In this document: piece after piece, positions 29,619 through 39,059 of the stretch | Numbering within the stretch: position 1 is the first letter of the stretch | Layout: each line of letters begins with the position of its first letter | From: Clostridium sp. JN-9 | Lineage (GTDB): Bacteria; Bacillota; Clostridia; Clostridiales; Clostridiaceae | Length of the DNA stretch: 64,000 nucleotides | Assembly: GCF_004103695.1 (NCBI RefSeq) | Contig: NZ_CP035280.1 | Location: 2,852,001-2,916,000, forward strand | Direction of reading: 5' to 3' | Position numbers and translations under genes: made by a program | The notes under the pieces: model-generated | The model's input: the letters and a program-made list of their open reading frames with translations, nothing else | The model's database searches: none | Told to the model about the DNA's origin: nothing

Positions 29619-30824
29619 TTATTTAACTTTTTCCCTTGCTAATTGTAGTGCTTTAGTAAATTGAGGATCTGTACTTCTATCGTATGGTTTCTTTAGCAGT
29701 TCTTCCGGGTAAGCTACTTCCACATCAGGCTTTATGCCTATATGATGTATGTTTTCTCCATTTGGAGTATAGTATTTTGATATTGTAACCTTAAGTGCAG
29801 TTCCATTTCCTGTATCTATAATAGTCTGGACAACGCCTTTCCCAAAGGTTTTTGTTCCAACCAAAGTTCCAATTTTATAGTCCCTTACAGCACCTGAGAA
29901 TATCTCTGATGCACTGGCAGTACCTTCATTAGTTAATACTACCAATGGAAGATTGGTATAGTCTCCTCCCTTTGAGTTATATTCCTTTTTATTATTATAT
30001 TTATCTATAGTAGAAACTATAACTTTTCCTTTTGGAACAAAATTTGATACCATATCAACGCATTCATCCAGTAGTCCGCCTGGATTGCCCCTCAAATCTA
30101 CAATAAGGGTTTTCATTCCCTTACCCTTTAACTCCTTGAGTTTATCAGAGAAATTCTTTGCTGTGTTATCATCAAACATTGATACATTTATATATCCTAT
30201 ATTATTTTCCAGCATCTCGCCTTTAACTGTAACCATATTTATCTTGGCTCTCTTTAATTTCTTATCAAAAGTTCCCTCAGCAGCCCTGTAAATTGTTAAT
30301 GTAACATCAGTGCCATCCTGTCCTTTCATCATAGTTACTGCCTTATCCAGTTCTTTACCAGTAACGTCCTTACCATTAACTTTCACAATTTCATCTTTTG
30401 GAAGTATTCCGGCCTTTTTAGCTGGAGAATCCTCAAATACATCAACTACAAGTATTTTATCATCCTTAGCCTGAACCTGAAGTCCTACTCCGCTGTAATT
30501 TCCTTCAGTCTGAGAATTAAAATCCTGAAATTCCTTTTTATTCATAAATGTAGTATATGGATCATTTAAAGCAGCTGTCATTCCCTTTACAGCTCCCTCT
30601 TCCAAAGCTGTATCATCGATTTTGCCATCGTAATATTTATTCAGCAGATCTTTTACCTGATACATTTTCTGAAATTTTAATATATCTGCGTACTGCTGCT
30701 GCCCTATAATAACCTTTCCATTAGGAAGATACAATGATATAGCGTTACTTACTACAAATGTTAAAATATTGGTTATTAAAACTATTACCACTGTCCAAGC
30801 AATCCATTTTTTCTTTTTACCCAA
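29619..30824 (-). CDS. ctpB: Carboxy-terminal processing protease (S41), CtpB-like
   Basis: Membrane-anchored PDZ serine protease, 401 aa: one N-terminal helix (about 9-28), a PDZ domain (about 90-180, LQVQAKDDKILVVDVFEDSP) and an S41 domain with the catalytic serine in GTASASEIFSGA and lysine in KTFGKGVVQ. Bacillus CtpB cleaves SpoIVFA during sporulation. The start is the TTG six bases after AAAGAGGTG; an in-frame GTG three codons earlier overlaps that ribosome site. It is the first gene of the run reaching uvrA, with a promoter at 31004-31032. Confidence 0.9.
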   Translation of the reverse strand: MGKKKKWIAWTVVIVLITNILTFVVSNAISLYLPNGKVIIGQQQYADILKFQKMYQVKDLLNKYYDGKIDDTALEEGAVKGMTAALNDPYTTFMNKKEFQDFNSQTEGNYSGVGLQVQAKDDKILVVDVFEDSPAKKAGILPKDEIVKVNGKDVTGKELDKAVTMMKGQDGTDVTLTIYRAAEGTFDKKLKRAKINMVTVKGEMLENNIGYINVSMFDDNTAKNFSDKLKELKGKGMKTLIVDLRGNPGGLLDECVDMVSNFVPKGKVIVSTIDKYNNKKEYNSKGGDYTNLPLVVLTNEGTASASEIFSGAVRDYKIGTLVGTKTFGKGVVQTIIDTGNGTALKVTISKYYTPNGENIHHIGIKPDVEVAYPEELLKKPYDRSTDPQFTKALQLAREKVK

Positions 30825-31003
30825 TTGATACACCTCTTTAATTTTATCTATAGAGGTTTTAATCAGAATGCAAATTTAAAACCCTATATTATTATTTCTT
30901 CAAATCTTAAATAATTATAACATTAAAAAAATATTTTTCCAAAATAATTTATTTTAATAATATGTTACTTTTATTTAAAAATAATTCATGGGTTTTAATA
31001 GGA

Positions 31004-31042
31004 ATTATATCATAATTATATTTAATTTGCAAACATATGTTC
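31004..31042 (-). promoter_or_regulatory. Promoter with LexA-box-like operator for ctpB-minJ-uvrB-uvrA
   Basis: On the minus strand TTGCAA (31032-31027), 17 bases and TATAAT (31009-31004) form a good promoter. GAACATATGTTT (31042-31031) matches seven of eight bases of the LexA core and overlaps the -35 box by two bases, where LexA would block polymerase. The leader to ctpB is about 170 bases. Confidence 0.7.
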
Positions 31043-31058
31043 TTACCTTATAAGCAAA

Positions 31059-31090
31059 AAAATTCCAGCAGCCATCCCCACTGGAATTTT
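31059..31090 (-). terminator. Intrinsic terminator of ftsEX
   Basis: AAAATTCCAG and CTGGAATTTT form a 10-bp stem. On the minus strand the right arm is followed by TTTTTG. It separates ftsX from the SOS-type promoter downstream. Confidence 0.85.
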
Positions 31091-31111
31091 AATATTCACT
31101 TTATATAAACT

Positions 31112-32002
31112 CTAAACTGCTAAGAACTTTCTAATTGAAAGTATACTTCCTGCAGCTCCTATGATTACACCAGTTAAAAGGAATAATCCTAAAATATTTG
31201 TAAAAATATATCCTGGCTGCACCATCTGCATAGCAATAAAAGAATTAGAAAACTTTATAAATACAGCCCTGTATGCATAATATAGCAAAACTACAGAAAC
31301 CAAGGATCCTATAAATCCTATGACCATACCTTCCATTAAGAAAGGCCACCTGATAAACCAGTCCGTTGCACCAATAAATTTCATTATTCCAATTTCTCTT
31401 CTTCTTGAATAAACAGTTATCTTTATTGTATTTCCTATTAGGAATAATGAAACGCCGATTAATATTAAAAATAGTGTAATACCAACCCACTTTATGCCAT
31501 TAGTGACTTTTACAAGTTTGTCCACTGCTTCCCTTCCATCTTTAATGGTTTCTATTCCAGGCATATTTTTGATTCCAGCCACAACTCCGGAAAGCATAGA
31601 AGGTTCCTTAACTTTTACAGTATAAGAAGTTGGCATTGGATTATCCTTTTCCATTCCAGCAACCAGTCCTTTATTCTCAGGGCCAAGCTGTTCCTTGAAT
31701 TTATCCATGGCCTGTGATTTACTCTCATAAGTTACTTCTGTAACACCATCGCTGTTTTTAAGCTTATTTTCCAAATCATTCTGCTGTGATGTAGTAATGT
31801 TATTGTTAAGATAAATTTTAGCCTCTACCTTAGATTCTACATCCTTAACGCCCTGGTTTATATTTAAAATAGCCAGAACGAATATTCCTAAAATAAATAA
31901 AGTTGCTGCTACAGTTGCTGCTGCTGCAATGCTGACAGTTCTATTTCTCTTTAGTCCCTTTAAGGAGTCTGAAACAAAAAATTTATATGTATTAATCTTC
32001 AT
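31112..32002 (-). CDS. ftsX: Cell-division ABC transporter permease FtsX
   Basis: 296-aa membrane protein with four helices (about 21-46, 172-197, 222-245, 265-290) and the extracellular domain between the first two. FtsEX transmits ATP hydrolysis to cell-wall hydrolases at the septum or sidewall. VYSRRREIGIMKFIGA is the cytoplasmic coupling segment. The ATG used overlaps the ftsE end by 11 bases; the GTG four codons earlier coincides with the ribosome site GGGGTG. In Bacillus the target hydrolase is CwlO; no such gene is in the window. Confidence 0.95.
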   Translation of the reverse strand: MKINTYKFFVSDSLKGLKRNRTVSIAAAATVAATLFILGIFVLAILNINQGVKDVESKVEAKIYLNNNITTSQQNDLENKLKNSDGVTEVTYESKSQAMDKFKEQLGPENKGLVAGMEKDNPMPTSYTVKVKEPSMLSGVVAGIKNMPGIETIKDGREAVDKLVKVTNGIKWVGITLFLILIGVSLFLIGNTIKITVYSRRREIGIMKFIGATDWFIRWPFLMEGMVIGFIGSLVSVVLLYYAYRAVFIKFSNSFIAMQMVQPGYIFTNILGLFLLTGVIIGAAGSILSIRKFLAV

Positions 32003-32678
32003 AACCGTATGCACCCCTTTGCTCGTCTCTTACTAGAACACCCTTTTCAAGAGCTACAACTCTTTTCCTCATTTTGTTTACTATATCTTTAGCATGAGTG
32101 GCCATAAGAATAGTTGTACCCGCATGATTAATATCATTTAGTATGTCCATAATATCCATGGATGTGTCAGGGTCCAGATTACCTGTAGGTTCATCTGCAA
32201 TAAGCAGAGTAGGGTTATTTACTATTGCCCTGGCCAGAGCCACTCTTTGCTGCTCTCCTCCTGACAGTTCAGATGGAAAGGCCTTATATTTGCTGGATAA
32301 TCCAACTAATGATAAGACAATTGGTACTTTTTTTCTTATTTCTTTATGGGGAGTTTCTATTACTCTCATGGCAAATGCCACATTTTCATATACATTTAAA
32401 GTTGGTATCAATCTGAAATCCTGAAAAACAACTCCTATTTTTCTTCTATAATAAGGTATTTCTCTTCTCTTTAACTTGGTTATATCTGTATCATTTACAA
32501 TAACTGTACCGCTGGTAGGGTCAATTTCCTTCAACAAAGTTTTTACAAAAGTAGACTTTCCAGCTCCACTTGGCCCTACAAGAAATACGAATTCTCCTCT
32601 TTCTATGGTCAGGCTGATATTAGAAAGTGCGTACACATGATTATCATAAACTTTATTGACATTTTTGAATTCTATCAT
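31992..32678 (-). CDS. ftsE: Cell-division ABC transporter ATPase FtsE
   Basis: 228-aa ABC ATPase, partner of FtsX. Walker A is VGPSGAGKSTF, signature LSGGEQQRVALARA, Walker B LLIADEPTGNLDP. The start is MIEFKNVNKVY with AAGGAGATG before it; upstream in-frame codons lack a ribosome site. It is the first gene of a two-gene operon ended by the terminator at 31059-31090. Confidence 0.96.
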   Translation of the reverse strand: MIEFKNVNKVYDNHVYALSNISLTIERGEFVFLVGPSGAGKSTFVKTLLKEIDPTSGTVIVNDTDITKLKRREIPYYRRKIGVVFQDFRLIPTLNVYENVAFAMRVIETPHKEIRKKVPIVLSLVGLSSKYKAFPSELSGGEQQRVALARAIVNNPTLLIADEPTGNLDPDTSMDIMDILNDINHAGTTILMATHAKDIVNKMRKRVVALEKGVLVRDEQRGAYGYED

Positions 32679-32860
32679 AAATACATCTCCTTGAATATTA
32701 CTGTAATCGCTAAAATATAAGTATATTAAAATAATTATAACATAATAAGACATTAAGTTATAATTTAATTTGTATTAAATTTTTATAAATAAATATATAT
32801 GTTTCCATAAAAAGAATTTTATATATTTTTTTCTTTAGATTTTATCATAATAATTAACAG

Positions 32861-32889
32861 AACCCCAAATATCTTATATATCTGGGGTT
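32861..32889. terminator. Hairpin after the YitT gene
   Basis: AACCCCAAATAT and ATATCTGGGGTT pair over 11-12 bases. The T-rich tail is on the plus-strand side (TTATTTTATTT), while on the minus strand the exit is CTGTTAATTA. It lies between the YitT stop and the ftsE promoter region and probably ends the yitT message despite the poor tail. Confidence 0.5.
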
Positions 32890-32897
32890 TATTTTAT

Positions 32898-33752
32898 TTA
32901 GTTTTCTCCAATTAGATCCTTGAAACCTTCTCCCAATACTTCATGGGCATCACTAACTGTTATAAATGCTTTTGGATCTACGATTTTAATATAATCCCTA
33001 AGCTTGATAAACTCTTTTCTATCCATTACAGTATATAATATGTATGTATCCGTCTTTGTATATCCGCCATGACCATGAAATACAGTACAGCTTCTTTCCA
33101 ATTCCTCAATTATAAATTTACTGATTAAATTATTATTTCTGCTCACTACCATAATCTGTTTTGATACATTTAATCCTTCAATAACACTATCAATAACAAA
33201 TCCGTTTAGTATGACACATAAAAGTGCGTACATTCCAATATTAGCCCCAAATGAAAGTGCTGCAAATATTGTTACAATAAAATCCACAGACAGCAATGCT
33301 TTTCCAATATCAATATGTACAAACTTATTAATAATTTTAGCAAATATATCCGTTCCTCCTGTAGATGCGTTTTGATTAAAAACAATTCCCATGCCTATGC
33401 CCGAAATAAAGGTTCCAAAAATTGAGGCCAGGAGTAGATCCTTTGTTACTACCATATCAGGAGTTACAACCTTATCCAATATCCATATTATCCCTGATAA
33501 TGTTAAGCTTGAATAAATAGTTTTAGCCCCAAATTTATTGCCGATAATTATAAATGCAATTATAAATAAAATACCATTCATAATGAGCATTAATAAACCT
33601 ATAGGCATGGCAGGAATAAAGTGGTTAATGATAATAGCAATTCCTATTACTCCGCCTGCAGCAATATTATTTGGTGCAAGAAAAAATTCTGTACCTATAG
33701 CAACAAAAATTACGCCCAGTGTAATTAAAAAATATTGTTTAAATACCTTCAT
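32898..33752 (-). CDS. YitT-family membrane protein with C-terminal DUF2179
   Basis: 284 aa: five to six helices (about 8-170) and a soluble DUF2179 domain (about 205-275, SCTVFHGHGGYTKTDTYILY). Conserved parts include TEFFLAPNNIAAGGVIGIA and FNQNASTGGTDIFAKI. The family is common in Firmicutes in several copies; no transported substrate is established. The start is the ATG seven bases after GGGGGT. It follows a small membrane protein gene and ends at a hairpin. Confidence 0.85.
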   Translation of the reverse strand: MKVFKQYFLITLGVIFVAIGTEFFLAPNNIAAGGVIGIAIIINHFIPAMPIGLLMLIMNGILFIIAFIIIGNKFGAKTIYSSLTLSGIIWILDKVVTPDMVVTKDLLLASIFGTFISGIGMGIVFNQNASTGGTDIFAKIINKFVHIDIGKALLSVDFIVTIFAALSFGANIGMYALLCVILNGFVIDSVIEGLNVSKQIMVVSRNNNLISKFIIEELERSCTVFHGHGGYTKTDTYILYTVMDRKEFIKLRDYIKIVDPKAFITVSDAHEVLGEGFKDLIGEN

Positions 33753-33805
33753 AATTTTTACCCCCAAAGTTATTATATTTATATAGAAAGAAATTTATTT
33801 TACAC

Positions 33806-34153
33806 CTATGTAAAATAAATTTCTATTACATATGAATATATAGCAATGAATATTGATATAAAAAACAGTACATGGGCTAAGTTGAATTTTTTAAAATAAG
33901 TTTCCCACACATCCTGATAATTCAAAGGCCTCATAAATTTTGGCTTTATGAATGCTATACCAGCTATGCCAAGTCCCATAGCACTTACCCACTGAACAAA
34001 TCTGCTTCCCCATGATAATATCTCCTTTATATTAGGGCCATGCATAATCATTCCAGCAATCATACCCAATATAAATGGTATAAAGAAGATGCCTACAGAT
34101 AACTTTAAGCAGTATAATAAATCTTTAATAAAATCTTTTATAGAAGAACTCAT
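33806..34153 (-). CDS. Small membrane protein, function unknown
   Basis: 115 aa with three hydrophobic segments (about 15-36, 49-70 and 90-112) and short polar loops such as IKPKFMRPLNYQDVWE. I do not recognise a family. Start ATG with GGGGGT six bases upstream. It lies 53 bases upstream of yitT in the same direction, so the two are probably co-transcribed; the palindromic hairpin at 34196-34223 lies just before it. Confidence 0.75.
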   Translation of the reverse strand: MSSSIKDFIKDLLYCLKLSVGIFFIPFILGMIAGMIMHGPNIKEILSWGSRFVQWVSAMGLGIAGIAFIKPKFMRPLNYQDVWETYFKKFNLAHVLFFISIFIAIYSYVIEIYFT

Positions 34154-34195
34154 ATATTTACCCCCTTGCATTTAAACTAAATTATAAACTAATAG

Positions 34196-34223
34196 GGCGG
34201 TGCACAATTAATTGTATACCGCC
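34196..34223. other. Palindrome upstream of the small membrane protein gene
   Basis: GGCGGT and ACCGCC enclose CAATTAATTG, itself palindromic, giving a two-tier inverted repeat. No T-run follows on either strand. It could be an operator or a weak terminator. Confidence 0.4.
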
Positions 34224-34273
34224 AGTAATGCTCAGAATTATTTTATCATAAAATGTACTTTAATACTATGAAA

Positions 34274-34304
34274 TAAAAGTAAGGGCTATAATGATAACCC
34301 TTAC
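34274..34304 (-). terminator. Intrinsic terminator of the ndoAI-ndoA operon
   Basis: GTAAGGG and CCCTTAC close a stem with further ATA/TAT pairing. On the minus strand it is followed by TTTTATTT. It lies about 30 bases past the toxin stop codon. Confidence 0.75.
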
Positions 34305-34331
34305 AAAAAATAGTTTTATATTCTCATATGC

Positions 34332-34679
34332 TTATAAACCAATACTTATCAGTAGTGCTTCATCAACTTTCTTCATATCTTCAACAGTCATGTGTCCTAT
34401 TTTATCTTTTAATCTTTTCTTATCAAGAGTTCTTATCTGTTCCAAAAGGACCACTGAATCTTTGTTGAGTCCATATTCCTCAGAAGAAATCTCAACATGA
34501 GTTGGTAGCTTCGCTTTGTTTATCTGAGATGTAATAGCAGCAACTATTACTGTTGGACTATATCTGTTACCGATATCATTTTGAATAATAATTACCGGCC
34601 TGACTCCGCCCTGTTCCGATCCGACAACCGGGCTTAAATCAGCATAAAATATATCTCCTCTTTTCATCATCATTGTCAT
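34332..34679 (-). CDS. ndoA: EndoA/MazF-type mRNA interferase toxin
   Basis: 115-aa ribosome-independent endoribonuclease. [20 protein letters not shown] and RPVIIIQND are near-diagnostic for Bacillus EndoA (NdoA), and the [11 protein letters not shown] strand follows. The ATG at 34679 (MTMMMKRG) follows GGAGAG by 11 bases; two or three later ATG codons are possible starts, and the true one may give MMMKRG. It overlaps the antitoxin gene by about 40 bases, which couples translation. It is the chromosomal copy found next to alr in most Firmicutes. Confidence 0.94.
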   Translation of the reverse strand: MTMMMKRGDIFYADLSPVVGSEQGGVRPVIIIQNDIGNRYSPTVIVAAITSQINKAKLPTHVEISSEEYGLNKDSVVLLEQIRTLDKKRLKDKIGHMTVEDMKKVDEALLISIGL

Positions 34680-34959
34680 GTGGTAAATCACTCTCCGAAA
34701 GCTTTGCTTCATATTCTTTAAAATCTTTTATATCACTTGTAAAGCCAACTTCCGAAATTTCAAGGTTAATTTCACCCATTTCACAGTATCCTTTTTTCAT
34801 CTGCTCTATGAGTTTTAACCTTTTTTTCTCCTCAATATATAATATTATAGCTTCCCGAATAAATTCACTTCTTTTTTTACTATCTTCATTTAAAGCTTCA
34901 TCAAAGTCCTTGAAAAGCGCCTCAGATATATTAACTACTAATCTTTTTGTTCCTGACAT
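34639..34959 (-). CDS. ndoAI: EndoAI-like ribbon-helix-helix antitoxin
   Basis: 106 aa with an N-terminal ribbon-helix-helix ([20 protein letters not shown] and [17 protein letters not shown]) that should bind operator DNA and a flexible acidic C-terminus that should wrap the toxin. The ATG follows AGGAGG by 12 bases, rather far; the GTG closer in lies within the ribosome site. It is the first gene of the toxin-antitoxin unit, driven by a consensus promoter. Confidence 0.9.
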   Translation of the reverse strand: MSGTKRLVVNISEALFKDFDEALNEDSKKRSEFIREAIILYIEEKKRLKLIEQMKKGYCEMGEINLEISEVGFTSDIKDFKEYEAKLSESDLPHDNDDEKRRYILC

Positions 34960-35057
34960 GAATGAATTCACCCTCCTAGAGTTTTACAGCAACAATTTCA
35001 GCTATAAATTTACATATCTTTTATGTCATGACAATTTTCTGCATTATAATTAATTTA

Positions 35058-35086
35058 ATTATATTCTATGAAAACTTTGGTGTCAA
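35058..35086 (-). promoter_or_regulatory. Consensus promoter of ndoAI-ndoA
   Basis: On the minus strand a perfect TTGACA (35086-35081) and a perfect TATAAT (35063-35058) are 17 bases apart. It lies immediately past the alr stop codon, giving a leader of about 90 bases to ndoAI. It is among the strongest-looking promoters in the window. Confidence 0.88.
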
Positions 35087-35096
35087 AAGATATTTA

Positions 35097-36257
35097 TTAA
35101 ACATAATTTCTGACCTTAATTACTTTTCCATTTTTAAAATACACTCTGGGTACTCTTCTGCTTATCATACAGGTTACTTCATAATTTATAGTTCCCATAA
35201 GTTCGGCTATATCATCTGCAGAAATTTTCAATCCATTCTGTTCACCTATGAGGACAACTTCATCCCCTACTTTGACTCCAGGAATATCAGTTATATCAAT
35301 CATACATTGATCCATGCATATTCTTCCCACAACTTTTGCAAATTGTCCATTTACAATTACCTTTGCCTTATTGAACAATGATCTTGAATATCCATCAGCA
35401 TATCCAACTGGCAATGTGGCAATTATACTTTCTTTCTCAGTTTTAAATTTCCTTCCATAGCTTATGCTTGTTCCTGCAGGCACTTTTTTTACATGAACGA
35501 TATTTGTTTTTAATGACAATACAGGTTTTAAATTAATATTTTCTTTTTTAACTTCATTTGAAGGATAGCATCCATACAGTATTATTCCCGGCCTTACAGC
35601 ATCATAATGGCTTTCAGGTAAATCCATAATTGCAGCACTATTGCCAATATGTCTTATATTAACATTTACATTGTTTTCTTTTAGATTTTCATAAAACCAG
35701 TTATATTTTTTAATTTGATAAAAAGTATAATCCTTATCAGCCTCATCAGCAGCTGCAAAATGTGTAAATAATCCCTCAATCACTATATTTGGCAATTTAC
35801 TGATTTTATATACTTGTTTTATACTATCTTCATCAGGTAAGAAACCTATCCTCCCCATACCCGTATCTACAGCAATATGTATCTTAGCTGTTTTGTTTCT
35901 TTTTACTGCCGCTTTGGATATTTCTTCTGCTAATTCATAGGAATAAACTGTCTGCTCAATATCATTTTCAATTAATGTATCTACAAGGCTTGGAGGCGTA
36001 AATCCTAATATCATTATAGGACAGTGTATTCCTCCATTTCTTAATTCCACAGCCTCGCTAAGTACAGCTACAGCCAGCCTGGTTGCACCATTTTCTAAAA
36101 GCACTGGTGCCACATCCAAAGCGCCATGTCCATAAGCATCAGCTTTTACCACTGCTATTATTTCTTTACTTTTTGATATTCTTCTTATTTCCTTCATATT
36201 ATTTTCAAGATTATCCAAATCTATTTCAGCCCATACAGGTCTTATATGCCTAAACAT
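35097..36257 (-). CDS. alr: Alanine racemase
   Basis: PLP enzyme interconverting L- and D-alanine for peptidoglycan; 386 aa. The PLP lysine is in [11 protein letters not shown], and [27 protein letters not shown] and [10 protein letters not shown] are conserved. The start is the ATG after GGGGGAACA. The gene follows the GerS-like lipoprotein by about 60 bases, the order seen for gerS-alr2 in C. difficile, and precedes ndoAI-ndoA as in Bacillus. It may therefore serve either vegetative wall synthesis or spore metabolism. Confidence 0.95.
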   Translation of the reverse strand: MFRHIRPVWAEIDLDNLENNMKEIRRISKSKEIIAVVKADAYGHGALDVAPVLLENGATRLAVAVLSEAVELRNGGIHCPIMILGFTPPSLVDTLIENDIEQTVYSYELAEEISKAAVKRNKTAKIHIAVDTGMGRIGFLPDEDSIKQVYKISKLPNIVIEGLFTHFAAADEADKDYTFYQIKKYNWFYENLKENNVNVNIRHIGNSAAIMDLPESHYDAVRPGIILYGCYPSNEVKKENINLKPVLSLKTNIVHVKKVPAGTSISYGRKFKTEKESIIATLPVGYADGYSRSLFNKAKVIVNGQFAKVVGRICMDQCMIDITDIPGVKVGDEVVLIGEQNGLKISADDIAELMGTINYEVTCMISRRVPRVYFKNGKVIKVRNYV

Positions 36258-36317
36258 TGTTCCCCCACCTTTCATCAAAAACCACCAAATCATCTGGCAG
36301 CAGTTAAATTTATATAT

Positions 36318-36923
36318 CTACATAGTAAAAAGCTTACTGTCCATCTGCACATTTGGTTTAAAATCTGTATATACAAATCTTAATACTTCCTTATAATCCG
36401 AGTCATACACAATCATCCACTGCGGCAGATAATCCCTAGCACTTACATATAAGGCAGCTCTTTGAATATTTAAATTATCCCCTGGTATTTCTAATTCAAT
36501 AATTTCATATTCTTTCTCATCCAGCTTCTTAAAGTATGTTTTAATGCTTTCATTACTATAAATTAAATCTGTAAAATTTTTTATAAAACTCAGTTTATAT
36601 GTTTTATCGTAACTTTCATCAGTTGTGTACTGACTGTTATTTTTTAAGTCTTTCACAAATATATTATTGCCCTTATAAACTAATACTCTGTCATCGCCCA
36701 GCTCAAATCTTGTACCATTTTTACCATCATAATATAATTTCCCTTCATAATTTAAGCTTTGTCTGTCATTTTTAGTTCTTATCTCTATATTACATTTATA
36801 ACTTTTTAAGCTTTTTAAATAGTCAATTGCCTCTTCAGGATTTTTCTTATTCCCGCAGCCAGATAAAAAAATGCACATTGCTGATAATACAATAACATAT
36901 AAAGCTGATAATTTATTTTTCAT
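36318..36923 (-). CDS. gerS: GerS-like lipoprotein
   Basis: 201 aa with a lipoprotein signal (lipobox LSGC, Cys23) and a LolA/LppX-like beta fold typical of outer-membrane-lipoprotein-sorting-like proteins (LNYEGKLYYDGKNGTRFELG, YLPQWMIVYDSDYKEV). In C. difficile GerS sits directly upstream of alr2 and is needed for spore germination through cortex modification with CwlD. Position beside alr, lipobox, length and fold type all agree. Identity to GerS was not measured, so the name is a synteny-supported inference. Confidence 0.72.
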   Translation of the reverse strand: MKNKLSALYVIVLSAMCIFLSGCGNKKNPEEAIDYLKSLKSYKCNIEIRTKNDRQSLNYEGKLYYDGKNGTRFELGDDRVLVYKGNNIFVKDLKNNSQYTTDESYDKTYKLSFIKNFTDLIYSNESIKTYFKKLDEKEYEIIELEIPGDNLNIQRAALYVSARDYLPQWMIVYDSDYKEVLRFVYTDFKPNVQMDSKLFTM

Positions 36924-37091
36924 TTATTCCCCCAAATATTCATTGTTCATTATCAATATTATTCAACTTCTTAATATGTTATTCTATTTTTATTTGCTAA
37001 GTATATATTCTCACATTAAAATAAAATTTAGTAGTTCCACTGCTATATTTTAATAAATCATTGTTGGCACTATATTAGCTGGAGTCTTCCT

Positions 37092-38588
37092 TTACTGAAG
37101 TTCCTTTAAAGAGTATGGTATCTCATTTAATATATCGCTTGCAGTAACATTATACATATTCTGTGAAAGCTTTTCACCAGAGTAGCCATGTACATATGCT
37201 GCAAGACAGCTGGCACTTAGTGGATCATATCCCTGTGCAATAAAGGATGCTATCATTCCAGTTAAGCAGTCTCCAACTCCTCCAGATGCCATGGCACTGT
37301 TGCCTGTAGGATTAATTATAGTTGTACTTCCGTCTGTTATTACCGTATTATATCCTTTTAAAAGCACTATGATTTGATTTTCTTTTGCAAAGTCTTTTGC
37401 AACCTGAATCCTGTTATCTCTTATATAATCAATTGAATACCCAGTTAATCTGCTCATTTCTCCAAAGTGAGGGGTAATAACAATCCTGTTTTTCTTATTT
37501 TTTAGTAAATCCAGATTGTTTTTTAACACATTTATTCCATCAGCATCAATAACAACGCCGCAGCTGCTCATTTGTAATACTTTTTTTAAAATATCCAGTG
37601 TTCTTTCATTATTTCCCATGCCTGGTCCTATAGCAACTGCATTACTTTTGATTATCAATTCATTTATTTTTTTTTCATCTTCATAGTCAGCTGTCATAGC
37701 TTCACATAACTTTGCACTTAGAATATTTAATAGATCCTTTTCCGAAGCTAATGTTACCAATCCTGCTCCGCTTCTTACAGCAGCTTCAGTGGAAATAAAT
37801 GCTGCACCTGAAAATCCCTTTGATCCTGCAAATAGTAGGACTCTTCCATAATCCCCCTTGTATGAATATTTACTTCTAACCATTATTAACTTTTTTATCA
37901 TTGGTCTGTCAATAATAAGATAATTTTCATTAAATTTATCCTGAACTTCTTTAGGTACACCTATATCACAAATAACAATGCTGCCTGTATATCTGTCACT
38001 TCCATAATTTAAAAAGCCTTGTTTATACATTTGAAATGATATAGTCTTATCTGCCCTTATACAATTTCCCATAGGGACTCCCTTATCTGAATTAAATCCA
38101 GATGGAACATCTATTGAAATAGTATAACTGCTGTTTTCATTAATTATAGTTATTACTGTGTCATATATTTCCTGAATCTGCCTGTTTAAGCCTGTACCAA
38201 ATATTGCATCTATTGTAATCTGACTTTTTTCGATACTATCTCTTAGTTCATATGCATCCTCAAGATTCTTTACAGATTTAATGTTTATATTCATATTTTT
38301 TAATATATTAAAGTTAGTTTTACAATCATTACTTAACTTTTCCTCTGAGCCAATTAGAAAAACTTGTACAGTTTTTCCCTTTAATAACAAGTGCCTGGCA
38401 ACTGCAAATCCATCTCCGCCATTATTCCCTATACCGCAAACCACAGTAAAACTGCGGAGTTTTTCCAATTGTATATTTTCTATAACCTTTATTGCTGCAT
38501 TCTCCATTAAAATAATTCCTGGAATCCTTAATGTGTTTATGCAGTAACTATCCATATTCCTCATAATTAAGCTTGTTGCAACTCTCAT
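37092..38588 (-). CDS. nnr: Bifunctional NAD(P)HX epimerase/dehydratase
   Basis: Repairs hydrated NAD(P)H; 498 aa. The N-terminal YjeF epimerase domain (about 1-210) carries GIGNNGGDGFAVARHLL and DAIFGTGL; the C-terminal ADP-dependent dehydratase (about 220-495, ribokinase-like) carries GPGMGNNERT, VIDADGINVL and GNSAMASGGVGDCLTG. ATG with AGGAGGAG five bases upstream. It starts 20 bases after acpS, the usual acpS-nnr order in Firmicutes. Confidence 0.95.
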   Translation of the reverse strand: MRVATSLIMRNMDSYCINTLRIPGIILMENAAIKVIENIQLEKLRSFTVVCGIGNNGGDGFAVARHLLLKGKTVQVFLIGSEEKLSNDCKTNFNILKNMNINIKSVKNLEDAYELRDSIEKSQITIDAIFGTGLNRQIQEIYDTVITIINENSSYTISIDVPSGFNSDKGVPMGNCIRADKTISFQMYKQGFLNYGSDRYTGSIVICDIGVPKEVQDKFNENYLIIDRPMIKKLIMVRSKYSYKGDYGRVLLFAGSKGFSGAAFISTEAAVRSGAGLVTLASEKDLLNILSAKLCEAMTADYEDEKKINELIIKSNAVAIGPGMGNNERTLDILKKVLQMSSCGVVIDADGINVLKNNLDLLKNKKNRIVITPHFGEMSRLTGYSIDYIRDNRIQVAKDFAKENQIIVLLKGYNTVITDGSTTIINPTGNSAMASGGVGDCLTGMIASFIAQGYDPLSASCLAAYVHGYSGEKLSQNMYNVTASDILNEIPYSLKELQ

Positions 38589-38608
38589 AAGATCTCCTCC
38601 TAAAATAT

Positions 38609-38980
38609 TTATATCTCAATAATTACATAGGCCACTGCTATCTCCAATTCATGAGAAATGCTTAAATGAATTTTATAATCTCCTTGTTGTTTTAAAACTT
38701 TATCTGCCTTTTCCTTAAGTATTACCATTGGTTTTCCTGCTTTATTTTTATCTATTTCAATATCTTTAAAGGAAAACCCTCCAAAGCCTGTACCTATGGC
38801 CTTTGCCACTGCCTCTTTTGCGGCAAATCTGGCTGCAATAAATTCCGGTCTGTATTTTTTACTTTTTAAGTATTCAATTTCTAAATCAGAAAATAACTTA
38901 TGGATAAAATTAGGATGTCTTATAACAGCACTTTTAATTCTAGACACATTTACTATATCAACGCCAATACCTAAAATCAA
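38609..38980 (-). CDS. acpS: Holo-[acyl-carrier-protein] synthase
   Basis: Transfers the phosphopantetheine arm of CoA to ACP; 123 aa, the normal AcpS length. GIGVDIVNVSRI and FAAKEAVAKAIGTGFGG carry the metal-binding aspartate and glutamate. The start taken is the TTG at 38980 because GGGGGT lies six bases upstream and the product then begins MILGIGVDIV as in homologues; the ATG ten codons earlier has no ribosome site. Confidence 0.93.
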   Translation of the reverse strand: MILGIGVDIVNVSRIKSAVIRHPNFIHKLFSDLEIEYLKSKKYRPEFIAARFAAKEAVAKAIGTGFGGFSFKDIEIDKNKAGKPMVILKEKADKVLKQQGDYKIHLSISHELEIAVAYVIIEI

Positions 38981-39029
38981 AAAATCACCCCCATGTACAT
39001 CATAATTCAAAATTATTTTTTTTGAAAGA

Positions 39030-39052
39030 AAAAAGAGGTCTAACCCTCTTTT
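39030..39052 (-). terminator. Terminator between the 115-aa protein gene and acpS
   Basis: AAAAGAGG and CCTCTTTT form an 8-bp stem; on the minus strand the right arm continues as a T-run. It lies directly after the 115-aa protein stop codon. Confidence 0.75.
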
Positions 39053-39059
39053 TAATCCG

